From Sipunculus nudus (Eukaryota; Annelida; Sipuncula; Golfingiida; Sipunculidae): 64,000 bases of DNA. The stretch is taken from positions 50,412,624-50,476,623 of the forward strand of contig CM049308.1 in NCBI GenBank assembly GCA_026874595.1, read 5' to 3'. The position numbers and the translations under genes were made by a program. Below are positions 48,446 to 59,100 of this stretch, piece by piece; positions within the stretch are counted from its first letter, which is position 1, and the number at the start of each line of letters is the position of its first letter. Under the pieces are notes generated by a model that saw only the letters and a program-made list of their open reading frames with translations, was not told the origin of the DNA and did not search any database.

Positions 48446-48684
48446 CAGGTGAAGGAAGAAGCGGGTGTCCACCTTTAGGCTGGGTCTGGGGTAAATATGA
48501 ACAAGCCACTGCTGCAGATTCTGCTACTGTCGTACAGGACCCTGAGCCCTTGCTGTGGGAACAGTCCCACAGGTTCTTCCCTACGTCTTCACCAGAACAG
48601 TGGACAGCACCATAAACCACAGGTACCTCTGTTAGAAGTGCCGCTGATGACGGCTTAGAATAAGCTCGGAATGGACCAGAAGAA
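48446..48684 (-). CDS. SRCR-ZP gene, exon 5 (second half of SRCR domain 2)
   Basis: Acceptor TTTTTTTATTTCAG, donor TCACCTG|GTTAAC; phase 2 in, 1 out. It reads SSGPFRAYSKPSSAALLTEV, PVVYGAVHCSGEDVGKNLWD, CSHSKGSGSCTTVAESAAVA, CSY, then a Pro/Gln-rich linker. VHCSGED..LWDCSH and ..AVACSY match the C-terminal half of an SRCR fold. The usual GPI.LDDV segment has diverged to TEVPVVYGAV. Residues about 198-277. Confidence 0.85.
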
Positions 48685-49986
48685 CTGAAATAAAAAAAGT
48701 TCTCATACTCATCAGTGATTCTGTTGTATAGCAAGGCAAAACAACGAAATGAAAACACAGTCCGGAATAAAAGTCAGAAATGGAATAAGAAGCAACCCAG
48801 AGTAAAAGAATATGACTGAAGAATGAACAAGTATCAAACATAAAAAGATGTATGAAGTTTTCATAAGGTGAGGCTACACCAAAAATGATGATAACAAAAC
48901 AATATTGTAATCCAGGAGCTGCTCATGTTATTTATTTTGATGATATTTTATGGTAAATTTTTAATAGAAGTGTCCGTGATAGGAGTGATTTAAGTTCACA
49001 TAACATAACCCTGTAGGTTGAAAATAAAAACAGCACAAGTAAAATAAAAATACAGATTTATGAGGTGCACACAATGGTTCCCCTATTCTCATTCCTTACA
49101 TTAAGGCACTAGCTCTCTGCTTCTTCAAGGTGAGCCTGACACTGGATAGTTGATCATATTTACATGTCATATCTTCAATGTGAAAAAGTAAAAGTGTATG
49201 AAAGGCGCTGTGGAGGCTATCTGACATCTCCCAGTCAGCAATAAATATAATCCACCAAGGCCATAATCTTACCTGTTCCAAGATATCCATTAAATAAATA
49301 AAAAAATACATGCAAACAGGATGATGTGACATCTGTTTTTTTAAATTTGGCAAGAGATCAAAATACCACTTCAGTCAACAGTACAAACCAACTCTAAGTC
49401 AAAATAGTATTTAAGAATAAAAGATATACAACAATGTCTGTCACCAGAAAAAGAATGTCATTCATTTTCCATCTCCTTTAACTACACTTCTTCATAAAGC
49501 ATCAAGGGAGAGCACTTTAACACTGTACTGGGTGTCCTGTTCAACTTTTTTTCTCTTTTTTCGTAACATTACACTGGAACCTGAGCAACTGTGTCATGTT
49601 TTCTAGCAGGAACAAGGGTCTATATTCTCCTGGGGCTGCTGCTGCAGCTGGAAGTCCAAGACTGCTGCAGCAACAAATGAAGCTAGTACTGCCTGTATTG
49701 TCCAAGTATAGAGATTCTACAGGAGCAGGTTCATGACTACTAATTGCAAAACAACAATTATTACATGGATCACATGGCTGGTCTGATGATTCCCCATTTA
49801 CAGATAGTAATTGTGTTTATGTGTCAAAAAGTTTTTGGTATAAAGTATAGGTATCATAGAAAGTTCTTAGTTCAATTTCTGACTAAAATGAATGTGCATA
49901 TTACAAGGTTTATTGGACAATGTTTTGACATGATTTCATGTCATATTTTAAAACAAAACTACAAGATATGTATGTGTGTGGATTAC

Positions 49987-50152
49987 CTTGAATATCCCAG
50001 ACATGAACAAACAACAGCAGCATCTTTGTCATCCCAGAAGTCATCACAAACGGCTTCCCACCTCCCACTGGCCGCCTGAATCTCCACTCGTCCAACACCA
50101 GGGTATGAGGGATCGTAAGGCATGATGCGGTGTCTCTCTCTGCTGCAGCTAC
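49987..50152 (-). CDS. SRCR-ZP gene, exon 4 (first half of SRCR domain 2)
   Basis: Acceptor ATAACACTCAG, donor ATTCAAG|GTAATC; phase 1 in, 2 out. It reads [20 protein letters not shown], then [20 protein letters not shown] and [17 protein letters not shown]...G.WE.VCDD.W....A.VVC..LGYS is the canonical N-terminal half of an SRCR domain. The usual VRL..G opening is replaced by a longer arginine/proline segment. The acceptor has a weak pyrimidine tract; an alternative AG at CTGCAG gives the wrong frame. Residues about 143-197. Confidence 0.85.
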
Positions 50153-51485
50153 CTGAGTGTTATATGACCATACACAACTTAGCCAAATAATCTTAATTTA
50201 AAAATAGCACATTAAAGTAGAAATAGAACCTGACCCTGACCAGTATCTCTCATGCCATGATATTTCCAAACATTACATGTAAGACCCCCTTTTTCTAAGA
50301 AACTGTCCTCTGATTCATATACTGGCATGGCAAATTTTTTAATTGTCAGCCTATTATTTAAAAAAATTAAAAACTTATAGTCTGTTATTCAAACTCAGTT
50401 AGTCCTCTTGTACTGTTTTTGACATACAACCGAACCTGCAGAGAAAAAAGGTAGAGAATTGTAGGCGACATCAAGTCTTAATCAGTCAATCCAAGCCACA
50501 ATTCACAACAAAAGAATTCTCAGAGCCAACCTGGGAAATCTGATCAATAAACAACATTCTGTAAAATAAACAAATTTTCTGTTGGAATCACAACATCTGT
50601 CCAGCGAATATAACAACCCAACATCAATGGGTATACTAACTTTCAGAGCAATCCATGAGGTCATTCCTGAATAATTAAAATTCTGTTAAAACCATATTGC
50701 AGATCTTGTTCAGCTGATATGCCTTTCCAAGATCTTTGTGTATGCCAATTTGCAACGAATTAATGAAGCGAATCCTGAGAATTTTTTTTTATCATTAAAT
50801 TGAACTGAAAGTTGACCAATACAAGATCAATCTAGGTCACTCCCAGAATTAGGGCTATGGCCCCATTTTTAATAGACTATATCTGCTGACCTATATATAT
50901 GGACTTGCTGATAGTTAAAAGAATATTTTGTCTATTAAGTATTATTTTTTGAGTTATCAAAACAATTTCATAAATCCATTTCAATTTTGTGCCAAGTGTT
51001 GTGTATAAATTCACTCTAAAATTACATATAGTCCATGCCCAAAGCAGTGATGTTTGTGCTCACACAATCTTACATATTTATTTATCTATTTAAATGCTTT
51101 CTCGGGAGATCAGTATTCCTCAAAATTCCTTTTGGAAGACCATGCATGCGTGTACTAACGGTGTATCGATGCATCACACGCAAAATGAGAAGATGGAAGT
51201 GACATCTAGTGAGCACATTTCAAACTAATTGATGGTAAAACCTGGCACCATTGGGAACGTTTATTTTTAATTCACGTACATATAAAAGATTAAAAAGAAC
51301 GGATAAGTAGGGAAGGGTGGGGTATCTTTGATCCAGTATGAACTTAACAGACAAAGTCAGGATACAACAAACATGTAGCCCTTATAAAGGTATAGGCTTT
51401 TAATTAAACCTACAGATAGGCCGTTTGTTATTCAAATGTATGGTGAATATAAATTTTAACATACAATTCCTGGGACTGGGCTTAC

Positions 51486-51703
51486 TGTTGCGACCGGTTG
51501 GATGAGTGGGCTGAAGTGTGGTTGAGTTCTGGGACCCGGTGCAGATACAGCCGGCGTCCTCGTCATGTGTACAATCATGCTGTCCCCAGAACCCGTGTAG
51601 ACACTCGGACACACTCTGCTCATCACCGCGACACTTGACGTCATCTAACCAGATCGGTCCCTCGCATCTACCATAGTTGCTTCCTCTGGTCTTAACGCCG
51701 CCC
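51486..51703 (-). CDS. SRCR-ZP gene, exon 3 (second half of SRCR domain 1)
   Basis: Acceptor ATGTTGCAG, donor CGCAACA|GTAAGC; phase 2 in, 1 out. It reads GGVKTRGSNYGRCEGPIWLD, DVKCRGDEQSVSECLHGFWG, QHDCTHDEDAGCIC, then TGSQNSTTLQPTHPTGRNS. GPIWLDDVKC.G.E.S...C..G.WG.HDC.H.EDAG..C is a textbook SRCR C-terminal half. The Thr/Ser/Pro tail links to domain 2. The acceptor sits six bases from a (TA)n tract of about 31 units with almost no pyrimidine run. Residues about 70-142. Confidence 0.92.
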
Positions 51704-51706
51704 CTG

Positions 51707-51710
<4 letters not shown>

Positions 51711-51772
<62 letters not shown>
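51711..51772. repeat. (TA)n microsatellite abutting the exon 3 acceptor
   Basis: About 31 perfect AT/TA units occupying the position normally held by the polypyrimidine tract and branch site of intron 2 (minus strand). Length changes here could affect splicing. Confidence 0.95.
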
Positions 51773-51775
<3 letters not shown>

Positions 51776-53208
51776 TAGCATGCTTTCCCTATAAAACTCT
51801 CCTTTGTCACAAAAAAATTATTTATGGATAACATTATATCGTTGGCAATGCTAAATCCCCAGCCCTGGCAGGAAAAAAATCGAAATCCGTCAGTTCGATA
51901 TTTCCAAATTAGACTCCAGTCGCTTGAAACAATTTTACAAAGGAACAAAAAGCAATCAGTCGGTTTTCCTTAACATTCCTCCCATATCTTCGCTCAGTAT
52001 TTACGTCAAGGAAATGTTGACAACAATTTGCTTCAAGGAAATGTTGACAACAAGATTAACAAAAAATCGGACACGAACCGTTTCTTTACTAGGCTTTTCA
52101 AATAGGCCCTACTACGTAAAATAGAATTAAGGAAGTGTAGTTATCTTTGTTTTCAAAGTCTGTAATTACGTTGAATATTTCAATTTTATATGCAGTTAGA
52201 AATTGCTTTATGTTACATAATACATTCGCTGCCAGTATAATGTACTATACTAACTTTACTAAATGACTGATATCTTCATACCGTTTATGGGAGGCTTCAC
52301 AGTGTTGATTGCCTCATAAAAAAAACATACATGCATACGCTGATTTATAAAAAAAAAATTATCACTTTACTTATTTAATGATCTCCGATCATTAAAAAAT
52401 AAAATGAAATGAAAATTAAAAGCACTTACATGGCTCTGAAATTTCACCTTTCCAACGGAAAGGCATAAATACAGTTTACCTTCCCGCAGAAAAAAATTGC
52501 CTTTCCGCTAAAGATGTATTATACTGTCATGTCAAACTTTCAGTCACACTTCGCTCAGTTTAAACCCAATTCTGCCACCGAACATGCCATCCTATACATG
52601 CACACTTGCATACAAAGATAACTGAATGTTTTCAATAGTAACACTTATATCAGATACACGATTGTGCAGAAAAATATAGGAGATGAGGGCTTAAATGCAG
52701 GAGAGCAGAAGAATTATAGACCACATTTATCGGAAAATACAGGAGATATAGGGAGTCGATGGAAGATCAGATGTAAAATATTTCGTTTTTGTCAAGTTTG
52801 TACCTGTTTATCAGATGTACTAAAATGGAATACGTCTAGGTGTTCACCTTTCCAACGGATTGGTACAAAATGAAAAATGCCTTTCCGTGCATGTGTTTGC
52901 CTGTCCGAGACAGGCGGAAAGGCGTTATTTTGAGCCCTGACTTAATAAAATAGATAAAACTGTATAATGAAAGACTATGGATAAAACTGATGAAAGACTA
53001 TAGAACATTTATCAGTCTAACCAATAAGGCGCTCTTCCAATTTACACGCGGGTTCTCGTGAGGGGAAATTCTGACCGTAACTGTTTCTATATATGTCGTG
53101 TGCCGGTGCGTTTTCCTCATGTACTATGTGATTCAAGCATACGTACTTTTTTGAGAATCCCGTTATGACCAGTTGATACCAGCGTTAATTCTGTAGTTAT
53201 ATACTTAC

Positions 53209-53371
53209 GTGTATTTCATCTGACGACACACGACTTTGCATGCGTTATCGTCCCAGCTATCGTCACACACGGACCCCCACGATCCGTTATAATACAGCTC
53301 CACCCGGCCCTCAGTGCCGTCCCTGTGACCGTTCAATCGCACGTCCAGAGCTGCTGCCAGGAAACAAAACA
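53209..53371 (-). CDS. SRCR-ZP gene, exon 2 (signal peptide end and first half of SRCR domain 1)
   Basis: Acceptor GTTTTTCTTTGCAG, donor AATACAC|GTAAGT; phase 1 in, 2 out. It reads [54 protein letters not shown]. The first residues finish the hydrophobic core of the signal peptide begun in exon 1. VRL.G...EGRVEL...G.WG.VCDD.W....A.VVCRQ is the classic SRCR opening, with Asn-linked site NGS. An upstream non-ATG start inside the intron is not needed, because exon 1 supplies the Met. Residues about 16-69. Confidence 0.92.
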
Positions 53372-53579
53372 CTGCAAAGAAAAACACAAGTATGTTTTAC
53401 CAGGTCTTCAGTAAATTAAATACATGTTGAAGTCATGACCGACATGATACGGATATACAGAAAGATGCACACTCCTAATATAAAATGCCCTCTCATGCAC
53501 CTGGTCCTGAATTGTAATTAAGCCAATGAAAGCGGGGTGTCGCGGGTTTACAATTTTGATGTACAATGCGATAAACTGC

Positions 53580-53975
53580 TCTAGGACTGAGAGGAGTACT
53601 CGAGTACTCAAGTCCGGGTAATACTTACGGAGTATTTGGACTCGAGTACTCGTGTATGTACTTGCATATCTGAATATAACTGCTAATTTACGGGCAGTCT
53701 GTAGGCCTATTTATTCATTATCGTTGCTTGGAATAGGGCTCTAAACACATGCAAGTCAAATGAACAGAGGTCTTGTTATGCAATATATCTATTCCATCGT
53801 TGGGATAAAGTTAAGCCGTTAAGTCAAATTTATGCATATTTTGCATCGGTAACAGATGTCCGTTTTATCTTTACAGCGTTGCCATGGTAAAGAGTATTTG
53901 AGTCCGAGTCGGGTACTGCCTATCGGATACTCGGATATCGGATAGTCGAAACTGTTGCAGCCGTTTGAGCCCTAG
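53580..53975. repeat. Repeats with GAGTACTCGAGTACTC palindromes
   Basis: The palindromic AGTACTCGAGTACT (53597-53610) is followed by TTTGGACTCGAGTACTCG and, at about 53895-53945, by AGTATTTGAGTCCGAGTCGG and CGGATACTCGGATATCGG. The same short modules repeat in both orientations. Probably the end modules of a decayed element, within intron 1 of the SRCR-ZP gene. Confidence 0.45.
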
Positions 53976-53979
53976 CCTG

Positions 53980-54930
53980 CCTCTAGGAAGATTTAAGAAT
54001 GGGTCTGCCCGCGTCTGCTGCAAGCTCGCTGGTGAATGACATGAACAATGCGATGAAGGCAGGCCCGGCTGCAGCGGGCTGCAAAGGAAAGAAAGCTCTA
54101 GTTTTTGAGCTGCTGTTTCTGATCTTAATCTTTTCTCCTTTTTCCCCCCAAGGCTGGCCCTGCGGGTGTTCACGATGTTTGGTGGATGGTGCACCACCAG
54201 GTAGGTAATTCGATCAGTGACCAGTGTTGATCGTCAATGTGACAGGCCCGAATAGCATTTTTCACAGTCTTTGTATCGTCTCTTAGTTGCCCGTCGGCTC
54301 ACGGGTGCCATAGCAGTTGGCAGTACAATGCATTTTTTGGTAGACGATCCACCATACTGGAGATGTGCCCCGCCCAGTGCAGATGTTTCTTTAACAGCAA
54401 AGCCTCGTTACTGGTGGCCTCCGCCTGCTAAATGGTTTCAGTATTGGTGATCACTCAAGTGGATGTTAAGAATAGCTGTCGTGGGTGACGAACGTAGATG
54501 ACCCGTTTAACTCTATACAGGAGAATGGTCAGTACAACAGCTCTGCATACACTGACCTTGGTGTCTTTCTCTTGTTGTTCCATAATCCTTTGCATAGTCT
54601 GCCAAATGCACTGTCTGCCTCGGCCAGATTGTTATCACAGTTTGTCAATTTGGCACATAATGAGATGGTGCAACATATAGCTACAAGCTATAGCTGAAGC
54701 GGTGGACGGACTTCAGCTCCGTCTCGCCTATGTTGCAATGTATAAAGTGGCTGGTTTTCTTCCCAAGGGGCTGGCTGATGGGGGATATTTTCAGACTGAC
54801 TTCAAGTGCAAAGAGCTGCGTTGCCTCAGAAAAGCAGAGTCATACATTGCAGGGCTGTCTCTGTGTGTGGTAAGACAAGGCAGAATCGTAAAGGATGAGT
54901 TGTTTCATAGTCTTGATTTGGCACCTGCAG
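53980..54930 (-). pseudogene. Decayed LINE reverse-transcriptase C-terminal region
   Basis: Minus-strand fragments in shifting frames read SVHRFSYS, EADSAFGRLCKGLWNN, SVxxAVVLTILLYRVK, RVIYVRHPRQL, VITNTETI and LLLKKHLHWAGHISSM, then VDRLPKNALYCQLL and finally IVHVIHQRACSRRGQT. This order matches the common C-terminal part of non-LTR retrotransposon ORF2 proteins (SAFGRL..R.WN; VYRAVVLTTLLYG; RRH.R.L; VTNTEVL; LLK.QLRWAGHV.RM.D.RLPK; then a terminal Cys/His segment). Stops and frameshifts interrupt it. It is inserted in intron 1 of the SRCR-ZP gene in the same orientation. The clade was not determined and the upstream limit is uncertain. Confidence 0.6.
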
Positions 54931-55279
54931 TCTGCTCATGGGTGAACATCCCGGCTGCCATCAGATCGGTAGGCTATCGGACGTTAAAGCCTTCCGCCAA
55001 GAGCTATTATAGGGGTACTTTATGTTTCTTATGCACAGACACTTACTTTTTGGTGTGATATTTTCGTCCTCTCATATCTACGGATTTCATCAGACTGCAG
55101 GATCGCTACTGCTCGTCGGTAGATGGCGTTTCGGCGCGAAGTGCGCGTTGCAGATTTGGGGCAGATCGTGTTGTCCGCATAAAATATTTGTGCAGTTTCA
55201 TTACCTTTTGATCCTACTTATTCATTATTCATACTTAAGAGTGTGTCGCCCTGGCACCTTTGAGCCTTTCGCATAAAAA

Positions 55280-55875
55280 CAATTAATATGCAAATTGGCC
55301 GTCGCCATTAATGGAACTTGTATTTTGCTTATATCTCTCTTGAAGCATGTTCCATCTTATAGATCAAGGTATCTTCACCCATGTTGTCATGGTCAAGGAT
55401 TACGATGAATCGTTTCAATTAACCATTTAATGAATTTTTTATGCAAATTAGCCATCGCCATTATTAGACTTTCTTATTTGATCATATCTCAATTAGTTCT
55501 TGTCCTATCTTAGAGATCAAGGTGCCTACACTCATGTTGTCAAAGTCATGGATAATGATAGTGTTACAAATTATAATTTGATGACTTTTTTTAAAATTTA
55601 ATTTACAAATTAGCTGTCGCCACGAGAACTTCTGATTTTGCTCACATCTCTATTAATCCATGTCCTATCTTAGAGGTCAAGGTAGGCCTATATATACAAC
55701 CATGTTTTCCTGGGGAAGGATTATGATGAACAGTCCTAAATTGCCATTTGAGGATTTTAATATGCAAATTAGCTGTCGTCATTATTGGAATTGGAACTTC
55801 TTATTTTGCTCATATATATCTTTCAGTTCTTGTCCTACCTTAGAGATCAAGGTATGTAAACACCCATGATTTCAT
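55280..55875 (+). repeat. Four-copy degenerate tandem repeat with ATGCAAATT
   Basis: Copies marked by ATGCAAATTGGCCGTCGCC (55289), ATGCAAATTAGCCATCGCC (55441), ACAAATTAGCTGTCGCC (55605) and ATGCAAATTAGCTGTCGTC (55762), spaced about 152, 164 and 157 bases. Each continues through TTTTGCTCATATCTC, TCTTGTCCTATCTTAGAGAT and CAAGGT...CCATG. Non-coding, in intron 1 of the SRCR-ZP gene. Confidence 0.75.
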
Positions 55876-56561
55876 GATAGTAGGCCTAAACAAGTATTAT
55901 AGATAATCAAATTTAAAAATTAATGTTACGGCACATCTGTAATTATTTTAAATCTTATGAATTATATTTCTAAAAGTTTGAATATAACTTAAAAGTAACA
56001 ACTTATATGTTCAAAGGCTTAACAGGTAAAAGTTCAGTAGGCCTATCGGTGACCTGCCGCAAACTTTAAGACTTACTATTTACTATTTTATGTGAATCGT
56101 ATAAAAGGTGCGCATATTGTCTTGGTGATGAGTAACTTCCATGTGGGAGCAAAAAATAAAATAAAATAAATAATAGAAGACGACGAATGACAGACTATCA
56201 GTAGACAGTAAGGAAGCACGTGTCAGGCAGGTCACCTATAATCTATATGGTATAGCCCATAGATGTAGTATACTGCACCTTTACTTTGGATTTCCTTCAG
56301 TTTTACCATTTAACGAAGTCTCCTCAACCATCATCCTCTGTAAAATTTATATGCATCGACATCAATAGGCCTAATCGTAACAGAATCAGTTTATCTGATC
56401 GTTAAACAAGTGAATTGTATTCGAATATTATCCTGTCAGGTATAATAATACTATATAGGCCTACACTAAAACTGTATAACAATAACATCATAGACTATAC
56501 AGTCTATAGGCCTACCCTTGGAGACCGCTGAAGTTGACGGTCACATGACACACTTCATCTA

Positions 56562-56840
56562 CAGTGGCGGATCCAGGAGGGGGGGGGGGGGGGAGGGTCC
56601 AGGCGGCAAAATTTTGTCTGAAGCCCTTAAAAAAACGTTGTTTCTGATGAAAAAGGGGGGGGGGGGGGGCCGGACCCCCTGGACCCTCCCCCCCCCCCCC
56701 GATTCGATTCTGTGTAGGGTTTCAAACCAAATTTTGCTACCTGGACCCCCTCTTTCGGAACAGAGAACCTTTTTTTTAAGGTTTTCTTTAAATCTTCCTG
56801 GGTTGTATCTCCCCTTTCCAAAATCCTTGATCCGCCCCTG
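56562..56840. mobile_element. MITE-like element, CAGTGGCGGATCC family, copy 3 (complete)
   Basis: Left end CAGTGGCGGATCCAGG; right end CTTGATCCGCCCCTG is its near-perfect inverted complement. The interior has poly-G/poly-C runs, GGCAAAATTTTGTCTGAAGC, CCTTAAAAAAACGTTG and CCGGACCCCCTGGACCC, shared with copies 1 and 2. About 280 bases, non-coding; the Gly/Pro-rich openings are artefacts. No clear target duplication seen. Confidence 0.7.
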
Positions 56841-56919
56841 AATGGCCTGATCTATAATTATGTCAGACCGTGAGTACGTACATAACGTTATAAAAACTAT
56901 ACCGACTTTAATACCATAC

Positions 56920-56965
56920 CTGTTAAATGGGAAAGTATTCTGAAGAATTTAAGTTTCAAAGCCAT
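56920..56965 (-). CDS. SRCR-ZP gene, exon 1 (start of signal peptide)
   Basis: ATG at 56965-56963 begins MALKLKFFRILSHLT, and the exon leaves in phase 1 at TTAACAG|GTATGG. Joined to exon 2 it gives a typical signal peptide: a basic N-region (K, K, R), a hydrophobic core ending FCFLAAA, then the SRCR domain. This is the first in-frame ATG; the same frame is open upstream to a TGA at about 57161 but contains no other Met, so upstream sequence is 5'UTR. The perfect phase match to exon 2 supports the call. Intron 1 is about 3.5 kb. Confidence 0.8.
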
Positions 56966-57299
56966 TATAACTGTTATTGCGTCTGTCAATCTTTTCCAGC
57001 TCTGGTTGACTGATATTGTAGTGTACGTAGAAGACGGATCTGGGTTCCTCAGTAGCGCCTGCCGGTCATGTTGCAATGTTTGAAAAGTATGCTCTGTCAC
57101 ATGACTCAACTCTTGACCAATTACATTGCTACTCTCACGAAATTCACTTCCGTTCAAACGTCACTCAGCAGGCAATGGGATTTATTTCCTGAGAGAATCA
57201 GTTTATAGGTCAAATTTATGCGTGTAAGTAGTTGATCATTTACTGATACGGTACATTCTCACATAAGGTAAACAGTCATAGAAATACATACAGTTGTTA

Positions 57300-57440
57300 A
57301 TGGTTAGAATATTATTAGATCAACGTTTTCCAGTGCGCGGCTTTGCGGTTTAGTGACCAACACGGAAGTTGGAACGGCGTGTCCGCGGGGGAAATCTCTC
57401 AGAGGAAAAAAGATAGCCGCCTTCAGCGATAAAACGTTTG
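57300..57440. promoter_or_regulatory. CpG-richer block, possible promoter region of the SRCR-ZP gene
   Basis: Contains GTGCGCGGCTTTGCGG, CACGGAAGTTGGAACGG and GTGTCCGCGGGGG, about 350-450 bases upstream of the minus-strand ATG. It includes an ETS-like CGGAAGT. No TATA box is evident. Inferred from position and composition only. Confidence 0.3.
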
Positions 57441-57489
57441 ATGACCTAAGAACTAAACAAAGCTTAATCTAACAATTTCAGTCAGCTCT

Positions 57490-58115
57490 GGTAGCTAGAA
57501 AAAAACCCTTAACTACACTTTTACCGTCGCTTAACTACTCCTTTACCTACGCGTGACCGTGTGAGGTAATCGTGTAGTTTAGCCTTTACCTTTAGGGTAT
57601 TTTTTTTATAAAAGGCCTGTATCATAATATTATAGAATATTACTTTTGTTTATACTTTACGTTAAATATTGTAATATAGGACTTTTATATAAAAAAAACC
57701 CTAAACTACACTATAACCTTTACGATATCTAACGCAAAGTATAAACAAAAGTAACATATTCTATAATGTAGAGGAGAAAAATAAGGGTTATATAATGAAA
57801 GGTGTTGTTTAAGAGTCTTTTGGCGAAAATTTTGATCTTGTGCCATGACGTTATGCATGACTTTCATGATGTCGCCAGGAAAACAATGTATATTGGAGCA
57901 ATTAATTTCATTATATATAAAATATATTGGTTATTAAATATATATGCCTTATTCTTATATAAGCATACATTTCTTATTATTATAGAACAACACAAATTTA
58001 GAAATAATGTATTAACAATTGGTAATAGAGGCCTTTTATTAAAAAAAAACCCTAACTACACAATTACCATCGTAATATAGCCCTTTTATAAAAAACCCCT
58101 AAACTACACAATTAC
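57490..58115. repeat. Compound inverted-repeat element with ACCCTAAACTACAC modules
   Basis: Module B, TAGAATATTACTTTTGTTTA (about 57633), recurs reverse-complemented at about 57730-57770. Module A, AGGGTATTTTTTTTATAAAAG (57595), recurs reverse-complemented at about 57682-57706. ACCCTAAACTACAC or its variants occur at 57506, 57700, 58050 and 58100 with CAATTACCAT following, and in reverse as GGTAATCGTGTAGTTTAGCC at 57566. The A-B-A'-B' layout can fold into long hairpins. No transposase is encoded; it is probably a palindromic MITE complex between the two divergent genes. The 92-codon opening at 57802 is AT-rich chance. Confidence 0.6.
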
Positions 58116-58911
58116 CATGTGTGATTATGCCAAAATGTATCTGTGAAGACACCAATAAAAATAAACCATATATAATTTATATAAATTACTGTTTAGGTGC
58201 GTCATAAGGGTTGAACTTCAGGGGGCCAAAACAGCAACTGAACTCATATTTTCGTATAAGCAAAAATGTGGGTTCAACGCCTAATAGGCTACTATAATAT
58301 AATGATATAAATAATATATAGATCTATAACATTAGTATTTTATGATTTATGATTTAGAAATGTGCAGTAAAAATAAGCTTGCATCACTTCTTGAATAAAT
58401 TTTATGGATGTCATACGTGACATCATTGTCAAAAATACCACAGATATAATATTTCTTTTCACAACATTTCAATTTATTTGATGACAGCTAAAGTCTTCAC
58501 TTCAATTGTTCATGATCAAAAGTACAAAAAAAGTACATATAATATTATACAGCTGTTTATTCATTGTTTTGGTGTAATAAATATACTAATATATATATAT
58601 AGCCATCTGAGATTCAATTAACAACTTATGGGTCACAGTTCACAACATACCTGGCCTCAAGACAGAGAAGAATCCTTTAAGTTTCATATTGTAGCTTTGG
58701 GTTCTTTTCATCAGTGTTTTACCTCTCGTACCAGGTCATCAAGCCTTCCCGTGTAAAGGTAACAGTTCTAGATAGTAGAGAACAATCATCATGCTGAGCT
58801 GGTACCTCCATAGTAAAGCAGGCTATAGCAGAGATGCAAACTCCTATTCAGAAACAATTGAAATCCTGTCAAACCAGTTTCCTTGAGAACTTTGGGCAGA
58901 TGTTGACTGGG

Positions 58912-59100
58912 CCTGATTTACTGAAACTATAAGCTGTTTAATGGGCTTAAACACCTGACCAGCTAGAACACCTGACCTAATTTACTGAAACTATAAGCTG
59001 TTTAATGGGCTTAAACACCTGACCAGCTAGAACACCTGGCCTAATTTACTGAAACTATAAGCTGTTTTATTGGCTTAAACACCTGACCTGCTAGAATTTT
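58912..59100 (+). repeat. 64-bp tandem repeat, three copies
   Basis: Unit with ATTTACTGAAACTATAAGCT, TTAAACACCTGACC and GCTAGAACACCTG; phase marks at 58916, 58980 and 59044, an exact 64-base period, the third copy slightly diverged. It lies about 240 bases upstream of the EGF-FN3 gene ATG, so in its promoter or 5'UTR. Confidence 0.9.

Noticed and set aside
54702-55058. 118-codon plus-strand open frame
   Set aside because: Antisense to the LINE remnant for most of its length; no resemblance to a protein family.
56518-56841. 107-codon Gly/Pro-rich plus-strand open frame
   Set aside because: Reads through poly-G/poly-C runs of a MITE-like element; composition artefact.
56897-57157. 86-codon minus-strand frame taken as a protein from a non-ATG start
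   Set aside because: Only the last part, from the ATG at 56965, is coding (exon 1); upstream has no in-frame ATG and is more simply 5'UTR. The frame also runs past the donor at 56919.
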